Positions 1 to 12,005 of a stretch of DNA of 64,000 nt are shown here, piece after piece. The notes below the pieces were generated by a model. It was given only the letters and a program-made list of their open reading frames with translations, made no database searches and had not been told where the DNA came from. The translations under genes and the position numbers were made by a program. The first letter of the stretch is position 1. Each line of letters opens with the position of its first letter. The DNA is from Rhynchospora pubera (Eukaryota; Streptophyta; Magnoliopsida; Poales; Cyperaceae), in contig CM051459.1 of NCBI GenBank assembly GCA_028095005.1, positions 16,912,699 to 16,976,698 of the forward strand. The letters run 5' to 3'.

Positions 1-471
1 AGATCTAGTGAAAATGCTAGAACATAATCATTATAACTGTCTGTGGCTTCAACAAGAAAACAAAAAAAGTTAATCAGGACGCTTGAAGAATCTAATCTTC
101 CTGTAAGCCGCTACAACACATATTACAAATAAAATATATGCAATTTCCAAGTCCTGAAGCATCAAACACGTCACCAAAAAGGCTAAATTATGCAACTTTC
201 GAAAGTCTTGAAGTATCGTAATGTCACCAGATATGCTAAAGCTCAATACATGTGAACTTACTGCTCAAACAAAAACAAAAAAGTGGGATGCATTCTCCGA
301 TGTCCGATCAAACTATTCTCATCAAATATTGCAATCCATTTTGCGCTCAACAGGAAGGGAGCATAGCACCTCTCTATGCACCAAAAATTCATGACCCATT
401 TTTGCACTCTGTAGGCAGGGAGCTGTAGCATTCTTATTCATGAGAATTGCAGTCTCAGTTTATGAATGCTG

Positions 472-3400
472 TCAGCTGCCATTTTGCATCCCCATCCTTT
501 CTTCTTTATTTTTCAAGAGGGGCTGTTTCTTGACTACATTGTCCTCTATCCTGGCACTCAGTGTATCCATAAACACTTTTCCTATAACAAACCGGATCTC
601 ATCTGGATCATCTTTTTTCAGCAGCTCATAGTCTATGTCGTAACTCTCTCTCCTCCTGTTGTCATCCAGGTCATTGAAAAGTTTAGCCACATAGTCTCTC
701 TTCTTTACAGATATAAGCACCTGCAACACACAATGCTCTTATATTAGTTAAAAGCATCAGCCGGTTTTGTAAAATTTTCTTTCAGTCAATTATAGTTTTA
801 CAGTGAGGCCACTTTCATGTTTTAATTACCTATTTACAATCCAACTTTGGTCCATTAATTTCTGAATTTGCATTAGAGTTGTCCCGCAATTGAAGTACAT
901 TTAAAGAAGTAGCAAATGTAGATGTACAGCGCAATGTGTTTTGGTGTCAATTCCTATGTTATGATGAGATCAGTAAACCATGACATGGAAGATAACCTTA
1001 ATATGCTTTTTGCATAGAGTATTGTTGTTAACATATCTGCATCATCTATTGACAACATGGATGTTCCATGTCATCATACACCCCCTAACTATTTTTTCTC
1101 TCTTACCCAAAATTTTAAAAAGAATTGCAGCAACAATCCTGTTTTTTAAAATTTGCAAAATGAAATCTGAACACTTGCTCAGTTGCTCAGAAATAATGTC
1201 TGGATTGCGTTCATTGAACTGTAAATGCAAATATTAAGATTTTATGTTTCTTCAGGTATACCACCTGAAAACACATGCATCCAAACAAAGCTTCTAAAAT
1301 CATGTGTTCAGTTCACAAATAGTTTTGCTATCTTTGTACTATAATCAGAGTTTGACAGAAAAAAGTATTCTCTGGCAACAGGTTGATGCAGGTTTCAGCT
1401 GTTTTTTAACGTGTTAACATTTTATACAACCAATAGTAACTATTGAAACTCTAATAAGTCAAAATACAAAATTAAAAATTTTAGGGGTCAAAATAGAAAA
1501 AAATTATTATAAGGACCGTATGTGGAAATTCAAGTCCTAATTAAGAGTGATTACTTGCATATTCAGAACCTGACTGGTTGTTACTGTTCTACATTGGTAC
1601 GGGCACTTCTATCCACCTTTTAGTTTTTCACCATCTACTTTTTTATTTCTTAATTTGGTAGTAACTTAATTTTTGGAATCTAACAATATCATGTACAAAT
1701 TGGCTGCCATCAGAACCACTGCTGTACAACAATTCCTGTTATGCATACCTTCCCAGAACATTCTGGAGCCTCTGGAAACATAGTCAAGTATTCACGAAGA
1801 GACTCTTTGCATGAAAAAGCATTGACCGAAGACCTTACAAGTAAAGTGAGATTCAACACCTTTTCCTTGAGCATCTTCTCTGACATAGGCTTTGCCTCAC
1901 GTAGGGCTTTTATTTCAGGGAGGAAATCAACTGACTTTTTGTTTTTATCTAATTGTTTTACAAACTCCACAGCTTCAGACCATGTCCCAAAGTACAGAAA
2001 AGAAGAGAGGGCCCAAACAACTGAAGCTTCTTCTGGGTTTCGCACTAAAGAAATGTGAAATGCTAACAATCCCAGCCTGTCCGAAGATGGAAAATCAGGA
2101 AATACATGCTAAATTGAAGGGAGGTTGTGATGCTACAAGTTTTCCATTTGCATAAATGCATAGTAACTTGGAATGTTTTTTCACTTTTGAGTTCTGTTTC
2201 TGTTTCCCATAATGGTAGAATTTTAGCAAGCAGTACTAGACTTCCCTAACAAAACACAGTTTGCTTATGGAGTTCTTGTTTCAACAAGAAATAATCTACC
2301 ACTTTAATAGTCTCAATAGGCCATTAAGCAATGAAGTTCAAACCAAAAGAAGAAAGAAAGGAAATAGAAAACATAATAGCTCATATTGGGGTTGACTGGT
2401 GTGCAATACAAAAGTTTGTAAAAGCAGAAAGTGACAACAAGCCTTTAAAGTTCAAACTATAGTCCTTCAAAAAATCAAAATTATTGACAATATATACTTA
2501 TCGAAACTCGGGTCATTGGATCACAATGTCAAAATGTGAAAGTTTTTAATATTAAAAAAAAAAGACAAAACAATGACAAACTCTTACCATAAAGTGCACC
2601 TGCAAGGCCGATCTGGGGATAGCAACTTATCCAGGCTTGAAATCAATTTCTGCAACAATAAAAAGGTGACAACTTGTAAAATTGTCGTAACAAAAAAACA
2701 GTTGACGTTAGCACAAAGCATTGACGTCCAGTTTTAATTGTCAATTCAAGCAATAACTTGCATATGAGTAAGACAGAAACATAGCTCAACAGCTTCCATG
2801 AGCAACTAGCTGCTTTCTCAAGAAAGAAATTTAGATTCACAATTTTTATAACTAAAACCACTAATGGAAAAAAAAAAAAAAAAGTAAGCAGTGAAACACC
2901 TAAAAGGGCATAGTGAAAATTGTTGACTACAAAAATTGACAGGAACTAATTAATCCAATCAAACAAGCAGCACACTATTGTGTAAGGGTACTGATTAAGG
3001 ATACTTCTAGTTACTTTTGCTAAATATTATCACTAGGTCAGGAGTCTAATTGAAATGTGAACCTTTCAGATTTTAAATTACCGCCTAATTTGTTCATCAT
3101 GGAATAATACCAGAATTGAATCCTATGATGGAAAAGCAAATTGCCATGTTGGTAATATCTACAAAAACTCAAACAATAAAAAAATATATACCTACCATAA
3201 ACATTGTACTTGTATAATCAACTTTGTACTTGTCCTGATGATCTAGATATGCCGCCTGAGAACAAAACAAAATTGCATCAGCACCATTAAGGTATACAGT
3301 CGATGCTAATATTCAAAAAACTTACATGAAAAGGAAGAAGAATTTCAAGAAGCCCAAATTTTTTAAGTAACTGGATTGATGGTTTGGCTGCACCATAAGC

Positions 3401-6400
3401 CAACATAAAATTCAGTTCCATCATTAATCTTTCCTACATGACAAAAACAATAATAGTAAGGTAGTGAAAAATAGGACAAGGATTGTAAAATTGTAATTAA
3501 ATAGAAGACAGAATACTCTGTAGTAGGATCACCTTGGAGAGAGTGGAAACAGAAGAAGAGAGCTTTCTCAAAGCAGCTGCAGTTTCCTCAGAAAACCAGA
3601 AACCAAGCCGAGCAGCAATTCTCAAACCTCGCAAAATCCTTGCTGCAGTTAAACACACGAGTTTCCATAAGTAGTCCTCCACATCCCTCCCAACCAAAGT
3701 TTAGAAAGTCTATAAGCGGTCCTCCACATCCCTCCCAACCAAAGTTTAGAAAGTCTATAAGCAGTCCTCCACATCCCTCCCTACCAAAGTTTAGAAAGTC
3801 TGTCTAGCAATGACGGAGTGTTAACTTAGACCGAGTTTGAAATCTCTGCTTATGCTAGTTGCCAGTTGACCTAAAAATATATATCCTAAAGCAAACAACC
3901 ACTAGTCTGATCTTAGGCGCAATACAATCATGATTGTACTTGTACACGGTGTCAAATGAGAGGACCTAGGGAATACTATTATGATCTGTAGGGGGTATCT
4001 ATAATATTTCATGTTTTCTAGGTTATAAGGGATATATACAAAAGAAATCGTCCCTCATTTAAACTATAAAACAAGGCTACAAGTCCTCATTCAAGTCATA
4101 CACAGCTTCAGCACTTACCACAGTCCTCGCTGAATGATAAATGAGCAGAAACCACAGTTGTTACCTGATCATAAATTTACACATGAAACAGAAAAGTTAT
4201 CAAAGTAAATCACACCCTTGAACTTGTATTTTCATATTTCCCCATATGTACTTGTAAGTTTATTTCGAACACACGGGGTGCTAGAACAAGGAACAACAAT
4301 AAATTTTGAGTCCTATTTTTGAGGGTTTTCTATGCATTAGAAGAATCAGGCAAATAAAGGTTTTGCTTAATTTTCCCTTAAAAAAATAACAAACCATGAT
4401 AATGGAACACCGCAGAAAAAATGAAAGAATGAAGAAGGAAATACCCTAGATGATCTCAAGTCTTTCAAACCATTTACATAATCATAGACTCTGGATTTGG
4501 CAGGATCAAAGAATAATCTGGTTCATAATGCATGGATCAAAATCAAAATCAAAATCATAAAAAACACTTGGTAACTAATCAACAACACAATTTTCTCTTG
4601 AATTAAAATAAACATCATCTTTGCTAAATATATGAGCATTCACCCGTTTATAGTAAAGTCCCTCCGCATAGAATCCTTCCACCGAACAATGTCCTTTTCA
4701 CTACAAGTGTGCAGAGCTTTACGCAAAATATCCTCTTTCCCTTCTTCGACATCTTTAATAATAGTATCAAAGCTTGATACCTATCATCATCCAAAGATTA
4801 ACACCTTTGAATAGTTTTCAAGAGGTAAAGGGATTCAAACTTATGTAGCTACAAATTACATTGTGGTATGTACGGAATCAAACCAAGGTAGAGACACAAA
4901 GCAGTACTGGCCAGTAACAGGCTTTGTTTGGCGTTCACAGGGAAGCCAAAAATAATTAAAAGAAAAGGACACTCCACTACCGGCTCAATAAGTAATCCTT
5001 GAAGAACAAAAAGATTAATCAAAACAAAAGAAGCAGAAACATAAGACGAGTCGTCTTTAGTGCTACCCATGATTTTTTGCATGGTATATAAACAAAAGGA
5101 AATCATTAGTAAGAACAAGATTAGATATTAATTCTGATGTTCAATTGACAAACCTCTGTTATGGTACCAACCATATGAACGTGACAAATTGGGAAACGGC
5201 GGCCCACAATAATGCATCTTCTAAATTGTTTCTTAATCTGCATTACATCAGCATAAGATACAATATATACCGTATAAAACCATTACTTGTCACATCAGAC
5301 CGATTGGTTCTTGTCCTATTGAACTATATAGAACCATAAACCATTTTTTTTTTAAAAAAAGTAACCTAAAGTGGTTACCATTCATTATATGAAACAATAG
5401 TCAATACAAAACATTAATGAAAAAAGACAGATGACCTTCAACAAAGGTTTCCCCAGCTAACTAAAGCACCAAACAAAATGTCACAAGCACCATAAACCAT
5501 TGTTGGCCCTATTTGTAGGTAGCCACAAAAAAAACAAATAGATTACCAGGTAGTATCACAGTTCCCAGATATTAAAGCATAAAGAAGAAAATGAGATTAA
5601 AATTGGACAACACAATCCAGGATCGGAGTTGGTATGGTTATGCTGTGACATCAGACCTAAATGGTGTGGTACAGAAATCCAGTACAAACTACTTACTTTG
5701 AGACAAACTTAGGAGAGATTGTATGTCTTGGTAAGCTTGAAATAATGAAATAATAGACACACGCTCATTGAAAACATAAACCTGTTTGTTAGTAGCTGTA
5801 GTGATGATATCAAAATCTTTTGGTACTCTTTTCAATAGCAAGTCTCTCACACACCCACCCACAAGATATGCTTCAAAACCTAAATTAGAAGTTTCAGATA
5901 CCAAAGGGTAACTTTTTTAGTATCAAAAAGTACCACCAACAATCAAATGCAGAAGGAATAGTACAGTTGCATCCTTTTCCCATTAATTATTTTTTTTAAG
6001 TCTTTAAATAAATTGTTAAAATGACCCACTTTTTTATTTAAGAAAATAGGTTTACATAACTGGCACATAAGGTTAAAGCCCCAGATAAGCTCCTTTTATT
6101 TATTTATAAGGCTTGATAGAAGTAAATCTAATAGACACCCATCAATTACCAAATATATCAGTAAATTGGTCAAGTAAAGTCTATTTAAGACCATAAAATT
6201 ATTTGTAATATGAGTTAGATGATTAAAAGATAAGAAGATCTGAGTACTGCTCTAGGGGAAGTCCCTTCTGCAGCTGTATGCCTCTGTATCTTCTTTCTTC
6301 TCATTGCCAATCATCTTTTATCTAGCCAAAGCATAACCTTGGCTACCCTCTAAAATCCCATTTATATCACAATATAGTAAGAAAAATAAAATAAATAGTA

Positions 6401-7761
6401 TTGCTCCATCGCAGGCCTGCTGATCAATACCTTAATGGTGTAGAACTAGTGCAACAATCAGCTCAATCTTTCTCATATTGTTTTGCAATTTATAATTATG
6501 TGATAAGCACTTCAAAACTATGGGAACAAAAAGTACAGTAAAAGTCATATCTGGTCACCGCATGACTCCAGGGTGTTCTGAAATGTGATCTAGTATGGTA
6601 ATTATTGGATGTGAGATACCTTTCTGCTGAAGAGATCTTATGATGCCCCATGCTGGCTGAGAAATAGCAGACTTATTAATGCCAACCTTCCTTGAATCAT
6701 AAGTTCTCCAAGAAGAAGGATTACATAAACCTAGAGAGTGGAACAATCAGGTGCTATTCCAACACTTCACTGCTACTAAAATAAACAGAAATCTTGCAAA
6801 TCACATTAATTTACTAAAAATGCAATAACTCCAAACATTTATCAGAAACACTTATTATTTCTTAAGAAATTCAAGGTCAAACTCACACTCAATTCATCCT
6901 TACCTCTTAAATCGAGGTTTAGTTAAAATTTGACAGTATTAAACCCGCTAATTTTACAGAAACTGAACAAGTTGTTTAATTGTCAACCGCACTATCTGCA
7001 AAACCAACATCAGCACTTTTGTTTAGTGACCTGCTTTCTCACCTTCAAATGGAATGACAATTAACTTTCATTGAACATAACATAAATAGAGCCCGCCTAT
7101 TGGTGTTTGTTCAGGTTTTGCATCAACAAGCTCAATTTGCTGAACTAAATAATATTAACCTTCATTTTGATCTGGTTTGCTAATGCCGGCCCCAACCCAT
7201 CAATAGTTCTGCATTAACAAGTCCTTTTTGTTGTACATACATATATTTTTTCCTTTGGGTGTTTGTGTGCGTGTTTGGTGGGGAGGGGAGATACTTGAAC
7301 CAAATGTTTATCGCACAAGATAAATTCTCCTAGTTGTTAAGAAATGTTTTTAAGTTTTAACCTTCCCCTCATGGTGGAGATTGAAATACAATCTCGAAAC
7401 TGTAAATGCAATGCATCCATCTCGCATGGGCTGTTCTTACTCAGACAGAGCCGTATTGAAGTGAAAACAAAAAAAGAAAGAAAGAAAGGAAGGAAGATAA
7501 CTATTACCGGCCTCTTGTGCTGAACGTGCCTCGAATTCTTTCGGAACGAGATCTTCGTTCTCTCCGGGAGATGTATGCTTCCACCTCTGAGGCAAGCGTT
7601 CGTGTTATTTACACGCCCGGAACCCGTTCGATGGAACGCCAAAGTGAAAATGGAAACACAAAACTAAATATAAAAAGAACCTGGAGCTGAAACGCAATGG
7701 AACGTAGACTGGAGAGTTTCGCGGGTGAGAGAAGGAGATCGCTTCGTTTGGATATTGTCAT
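472..7761 (-). CDS. Class II poly(A) polymerase / tRNA nucleotidyltransferase family protein, 14 exons
   Basis: Template-independent nucleotidyltransferase that adds CCA to tRNA or A residues to RNA 3' ends; plant PcnB-like members are usually organellar. Coding exons, 5' to 3' on minus: 7761-7681, 7586-7508, 6730-6620, 5879-5782, 5237-5154, 4780-4644, 4517-4445, 4164-4119, 3642-3533, 3433-3326, 3255-3196, 2649-2588, 2076-1749, 720-472. All splice sites are GT-AG and phases close to 542 codons including stop. Head-domain signature LVGGCVRD is at about residues 96-103 with metal-binding D112 and D114 (PKDFDIIT). RRDFTING is at 190-197, ARILRGLRIAARLGF starts at 237, and KLLSPDRPC lies in exon 12. 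The basic, Ser/Leu-rich N-terminus suggests an organelle presequence (inference). An in-frame ATG at 7830 would add 23 residues, and the first two exons are the least certain. Family assignment is firm; CCA versus poly(A) specificity cannot be read from sequence. Confidence 0.9.
3667..3801. repeat. Three tandem 45-bp repeats in a poly(A) polymerase-family intron
   Basis: Units begin at 3667, 3712 and 3757, each with ATAAG followed by a CCTCCACATCCCTCC core, and differ by only a few bases. They lie just inside the intron upstream (gene sense) of the exon at 3642-3533. No coding role is visible. Confidence 0.9.
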
Positions 7762-8569
7762 GGCCGACCGAGGCGGCACCCCCTTTTCAGACAACCTCCT
7801 GGTGCATTGCGTTGTTGTGCGAAAGGGCACTCTGTGTTATTGGATGCGACTGGCCAGTGAACATTTTATTGACTTAAATAATACCGGGCCCGGTATGATT
7901 CGGAAACCCTTTTTAATCGATTAAATCACCTGACCAAAATATCTTATAAATAATTGAGTACATTATCTAATTTATTAATTATTTGTATTCATATTTTATA
8001 TACTTTTAATTTAATTTAAATAGAGGATATCTTGATCGTTTTAGGGATGTCCAAACCATTACCTCTGAAGCAGCTTTTCTTAATTTTTTGTCCGTCTAAA
8101 TTTACTTCTAAATAATTTAGAAGTAGAAATATAATTTTTTTTATGACTAGAAAAAGAAAACATAGAATTGCCACGGACCCCGTCTGATTTGAGCACCTTT
8201 TTAGTTGATTGAACACCTGGCTACCTGACCAAAATATATCTTATTAATTTGGAGTGTATTATTAAATTAGTTGTATTTACATATTATACAGGGTGTCATT
8301 TCTAGCCTACCCAACTTGTTTGAACAAAAACTCTGACTAAAAAAAAAAATTACATATTATTGATTATTTATATCATACATGTAACGTGAAATAGTAAAAA
8401 GTAGGGGCTTCATTTTATCGTGCTTGCAACCGATTATTTGTTGTTTGTGTTTGATTGAATTTTTAATCGATTATCCCTTAAACGAATGGTTTCGTTTGAT
8501 AGTTAGAAAAATAGATTAATTGATCAAGTCATAGCATAGCAATAGACGAAATTGGTAGGTTAAAATATG
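7762..8569. other. AT-rich upstream spacer of the poly(A) polymerase-family gene, no gene seen
   Basis: The region upstream of the minus-strand gene should hold its promoter. The first ~150 bp are open in frame with exon 1 and GC-richer, the rest is AT-rich. I see no convincing TATA box, ORF or RNA gene. Confidence 0.5.
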
Positions 8570-8948
8570 GGAAGATAGTGAGATTCCAAAAATTTTTGGC
8601 CCTTGACCCGTCCTTTGAAAGACCGTCCTAAAATTCGGACCGGACCGGCTCTTCGAAGGGCTTCTGACGGATGATCTAGAAGGGCTGGATTTTTCAAAAA
8701 CGGATGTTGAAGGGCTGAATTTTGAAGGGCCGGATCCGACCTAGTCCTTCAATCATAGCGACTGATGATACAATAGAGATTAAAATACTATTAAAAAAAA
8801 TTAGATGTTGGTATTATTTTAGAAGGACCCGAAGGGCCAAGGACCTAGAAGGGCCGGATTTTCGAAGGGCCGGTCTCATGTTTCAAAAACACAAACTCGT
8901 CTAACCTGGTCCATCTCAACCCTTTTTATCAACCCGATCCAACCCAAC
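8570..8948. repeat. Degenerate GAAGGGCYGGATTTT-rich short repeat region
   Basis: Short elements such as GAAGGGCTTC, GAAGGGCTGGATTTT and GAAGGGCCGGATT recur between about 8655 and 8875, with complementary CCGTCCTT/CCGGTCC forms. The theme resumes after the two solo LTRs (12006-12050, TCCGGTCCTTTAAAATCC), so the LTRs seem to have landed inside this repeat. Family unknown. Confidence 0.55.
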
Positions 8949-9217
8949 CCTTCTGTTGTACTAAACGTCTCTAGGTTTGTCGATTGCAAAACAATATCAT
9001 TTGGCATTTAACAATCTTCTTTGAGTTTTATAGGAAGAAGATACAATTTATGAGGACTTGGATAAAAGCTTTAAGAAAGATCAAGATCAAGTCATTAGAG
9101 AGCTTGTAGGCTAGTTTAGACTAGGATAGAAGGTATACTTTAGTCCTTGTTTATCCTTAAAATGGTCTAGATAGCGAAAAGCTCAATAAACCAGCAAAAT
9201 CCTGTTTTCTGTGACCT

Positions 9218-9801
9218 AGCGTCGTACAACGCTAGATAGTGGCACACAACGCTAGAACAGCTAAATTCATACTTTTGTGAATCAACGTTGCACAACGCTA
9301 TATAGAGTTAGGCAACGCTGAGTCACAACGTTGTACAACGCTCAGTAGAGTTGTACAACGCTCAGTTAAAAACTTGGAAATTTTTCTGAGTACCATCGTG
9401 CAACGCCATATAGCGTTGCACAACGCCACAAAAATCCCAAGTTAGCTGTGCTGTTTTTACATGCAAAGTTTCTGGAGACGTTAGCCAACGTCTTTCAGCG
9501 TTGGGTAACGTTAGCGTTGTGTGACGGCATATAGAGTTGTACAACGCTCTGTTGAATCTATCAGAGTTGTTCCTTTTGTCTCCCTTTAGCGTTGTGTAAC
9601 GCCATTCAGTGGCAAGCAACGCTCTGACAATTTCCAACGGAATTGTCGGAGCTTTCCTTTGGTTATACACTCCTTCGTTGTGCGACGGCAAATAGCGTTG
9701 CACAACGCTCTGACAGACCAACGGCTATATTAAAGAGCCGTTAGAATTTACAACGGTCATATTGCAGCGTTGTATAACGCTATTCAGCGTTGTACAACGC
9801 T
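9218..9801. repeat. Array of GCGTTGTACAACGC-type palindromes in solo LTR 1
   Basis: Roughly 18 dispersed copies or near copies, mostly both half-sites, for example GCGTTGCACAACGC and GCGTTGTATAACGC, plus variants GTTGTGTGACGGC and GTGGCACACAACGC. Each unit is a short dyad, often in tandem pairs separated by about 4-10 bp. Many carry CpG, unusual in this AT-rich window. Located just upstream of the LTR's TATA element. Confidence 0.9.
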
Positions 9802-9840
9802 GTGGCCTGTTTTTGCTGGGGAACTGCTCATTTCGAGCCC

Positions 9841-9849
9841 TATATATAT
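9841..9849 (+). promoter_or_regulatory. Putative TATA element of solo LTR 1
   Basis: TATATATAT lies 40 bp after the palindrome array and before the segment conserved between the two solo LTRs, the expected U3/R position. Activity is not shown by sequence. Confidence 0.55.
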
Positions 9850-10676
9850 CCACCCCTTGTTCTCTCTCCACAAAACGAGTTAGAGAGCTTTGCCTTGCAA
9901 AATTAGACCAGAATTGAGCCTTTGAGCATAGGGATACTCTCCCACTTGAGCTTTTCATAGCTAAACCATCTTGAGAGATTTAGTAGCCTCAAACACCACC
10001 GCCCCGACATTGTCGCTAGGTGTAGGTTGGAATAGGTTGAGAGCTCTTCTCCTTTGAGGCCGTTGTGCCATTCGAGTTAGGCCGATCCGCCTCGAGTGTC
10101 CTTGTGACGAGGTGATTCGGTTCGAAGTTGTAGTCCCGTTCTTGTTGGAATTGAACGGAGCGCGCCCTTTGGTGGTAGCGAAACTCCCGGAGACGTACGA
10201 CTAAGGCTAGCTTCTTCTAGCGGGTCGGAACTCCGTAATCACATCGCGTGTTCAATTTCTCTCTCTCTTTCTCTCTTTATTATCTTGCATTGTGAATTGC
10301 TTGTGTGCTTGCTTGTATTAGGTACCAATTGAATTGTGTTAGGATAGTTCATACCAAACCGGTCCAAAACCTCAATCGCTTCCGCTAAACCTTGTTTGAG
10401 CCGCCTCCTTAAGGACAACACCTTCTATCAAACTTGTTGGTTAAACATTTTCTCTCGATTTCCCGATTTGCAAAACAACACCGAAACCTTTAAACTAACA
10501 TCTCTTTTTAGTGTTTTATAGCTAAATTTATTGAAGAATGGATTAAAGCAAGTGTGGCACTTAGTTTGGAGCTTCAAGAGATTGCTTTGGTCTAGTTAGA
10601 GTCAGTAATTAAGGTTTAATTAAACTCTAAACTAATCTCAATCAATTTGCTGGTAAAATGCTCAGTTTTTCTGTCC

Positions 10677-11390
10677 AGCGTCATACAACGCCAGTTGCCG
10701 TTACACAACGCTGAGTTAATTCGATTTTAAATTGCAAAATCTCTGACAAGGTTGGAACAGCGTTACACAACGCTCAGTAGCGTTGTGCAACGTTAGTTCA
10801 TTTGTTTTTAAACCAGTTAAATCCATTATTTCCCCTTGTCAGAACGTTGAGCAACGCTAAGTAACGTTACACAACATTTCCACTCATACGTTGTGTAACG
10901 CCACTCAGCGTTGTACAACGCAGTATGAAACAGGCGTCTATGCATTGCTCAGACATCGATCTGCATCGATGCTGCATGCATGCTGCAATGTTTCATGCAT
11001 TGTAGCGTTGTGTAACGCTCTAAAATTCGTTCAGACTTCGCTCAATCGCTCTGGACGCGTAGTGCGACGCTGTATAGCGTTGTGCAACGGCGTCGTTGTG
11101 TGACGGCAGTCAGCGTCGTATGACGTTCTGACAATATTGTTTGAGTTTGTCAGTTCTGCCTTATTTCTCTTCTTGACTTCGTTGTGCAACGCTACCTAGC
11201 GTTACACAACGCTCTGACAAGTTCCAACGGAACTGTCGAGGTTCTGCTTTAGATTTTTGCTGAAGCGTTGTGCAACGCTATACAGCGTTACACAACGCTC
11301 TGACAACTCATAACGTTATTGTCTGTGACCGTTTGATTTTTCAACGGCTATTTAGGCGTTGTACAACGGCATATAGCGTTGTATAACGCC
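10677..11390. repeat. Array of GCGTTGTACAACGC-type palindromes in solo LTR 2
   Basis: Twenty or more copies or near copies of the same dyad as in solo LTR 1 (e.g. GCGTTACACAACGCT, GCGTTGTGCAACGCTA), again CpG-bearing and ending about 40 bp before a TATA run at 11432. Between 10945 and 11005 there are additional CATCGATG / GCATGCATGC palindromes. Confidence 0.88.
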
Positions 11391-11431
11391 AGAGTATGTT
11401 TTGACTGGTCTTTGGAGCTGTTGGCGCCCTC

Positions 11432-11440
11432 TATATATAT
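11432..11440 (+). promoter_or_regulatory. Putative TATA element of solo LTR 2
   Basis: TATATATAT in the same relative place as in solo LTR 1, downstream of the palindrome array. Confidence 0.5.
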
Positions 11441-12005
11441 GGGGCCTCTTGGAACTGTTTAGACACTTTTGAAACCTTTGAAACTCCTCCTTTTTGAGCT
11501 CCAACCAGTTAGACATTATTCTCTCTTGTGTTTGAGCATTATTTTAGCAAAATCATTGAGATTAGAGTGTGCAAAACCAATCCACTAGTGTTAATTGCTA
11601 GATTTGTGAGTGATTTGGTTAGAGCCTCAATCCTTTGAGTGTTTGAGCTTGTTTAATTGAGTTAGGCCAATCCACCTTGAGAGTGATTGTAACAAGGTGA
11701 TTTGGTTCGAAGTTGTAGTCCCGTTCGTGTGGAATTGAACGGAGCGCGCCCATTTCGAGGTTGCGAAACTTCCGGAGACGTACGACTAAGGCTAGCACTT
11801 CCTAGCGGGTCGGAACTCCGTAATATATCGCGTGTCACTTCTTTCTCTTCTCTCTTTACTTTTCTTGCTTTGTGAATTGATTGTGCTTTGATTGTTTGTG
11901 TTAGACCAAGTTTGAATTGAACCAAATATTGACCATACCGGTTTAGAACTTTGTTTTTGTGCCTATTCACCCCCCTCTAGGCCTTAATTTAGGGACAACA
12001 AAACT

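Larger units (their letters stand above)
8954..10420 (+). mobile_element. Solo LTR 1 (Ty1/copia, Sirevirus-like), 1,467 bp
   Basis: Starts TGTTGTACTAAACG and ends AAGGACAACA, so the termini are TGTTGT...ACAACA. It is bounded by a perfect 5-bp duplication CCTTC (8949-8953 and 10421-10425). No internal retroelement domain, PBS or partner LTR of the same copy is present, so it is a solo LTR. Layout: U3-like segment with a dense GTTGTACAAC-type array (9218-9801), TATATATAT at 9841, then a region with CGAAGTTGTAGTCCCGTTC that is conserved in solo LTR 2. The palindrome array upstream of a TATA box recalls the repeated motifs described in Sirevirus LTRs; that subfamily call is inference. Confidence 0.88.
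10435..12000 (+). mobile_element. Solo LTR 2 (same family as solo LTR 1), 1,566 bp
   Basis: Starts TGTTGGTTAAACATT and ends AGGGACAACA; flanked by a perfect 5-bp duplication AAACT (10430-10434 and 12001-12005). It is a diverged relative of solo LTR 1: shared blocks include CGAAGTTGTAGTCCCGTTC, GGAGACGTACGACTAAGG and GCGGGTCGGAACTCCGTAAT. Near the 3' end is ATTCACCCCCCTCTAGGC, typical of plant copia LTRs. Distinct duplications show the two are independent insertions rather than the two LTRs of one element. Confidence 0.88.

Noticed and set aside
9362..9958. Minus ORFs of 119 and 77 codons in solo LTR 1
   Set aside because: Created by the repeated palindromes; low-complexity translations with no domain.
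9218..11390. CRISPR-like array of regularly repeated palindromes
   Set aside because: Spacing is irregular, repeats are only about 14 bp and variable, the DNA is nuclear plant sequence, and both arrays sit in LTRs with target duplications.
8954..12000. The two LTRs as the 5' and 3' LTRs of one compact element (TRIM)
   Set aside because: Each has its own distinct 5-bp duplication, only 14 bp separate them, they lack PBS and PPT between them, and they are strongly diverged.
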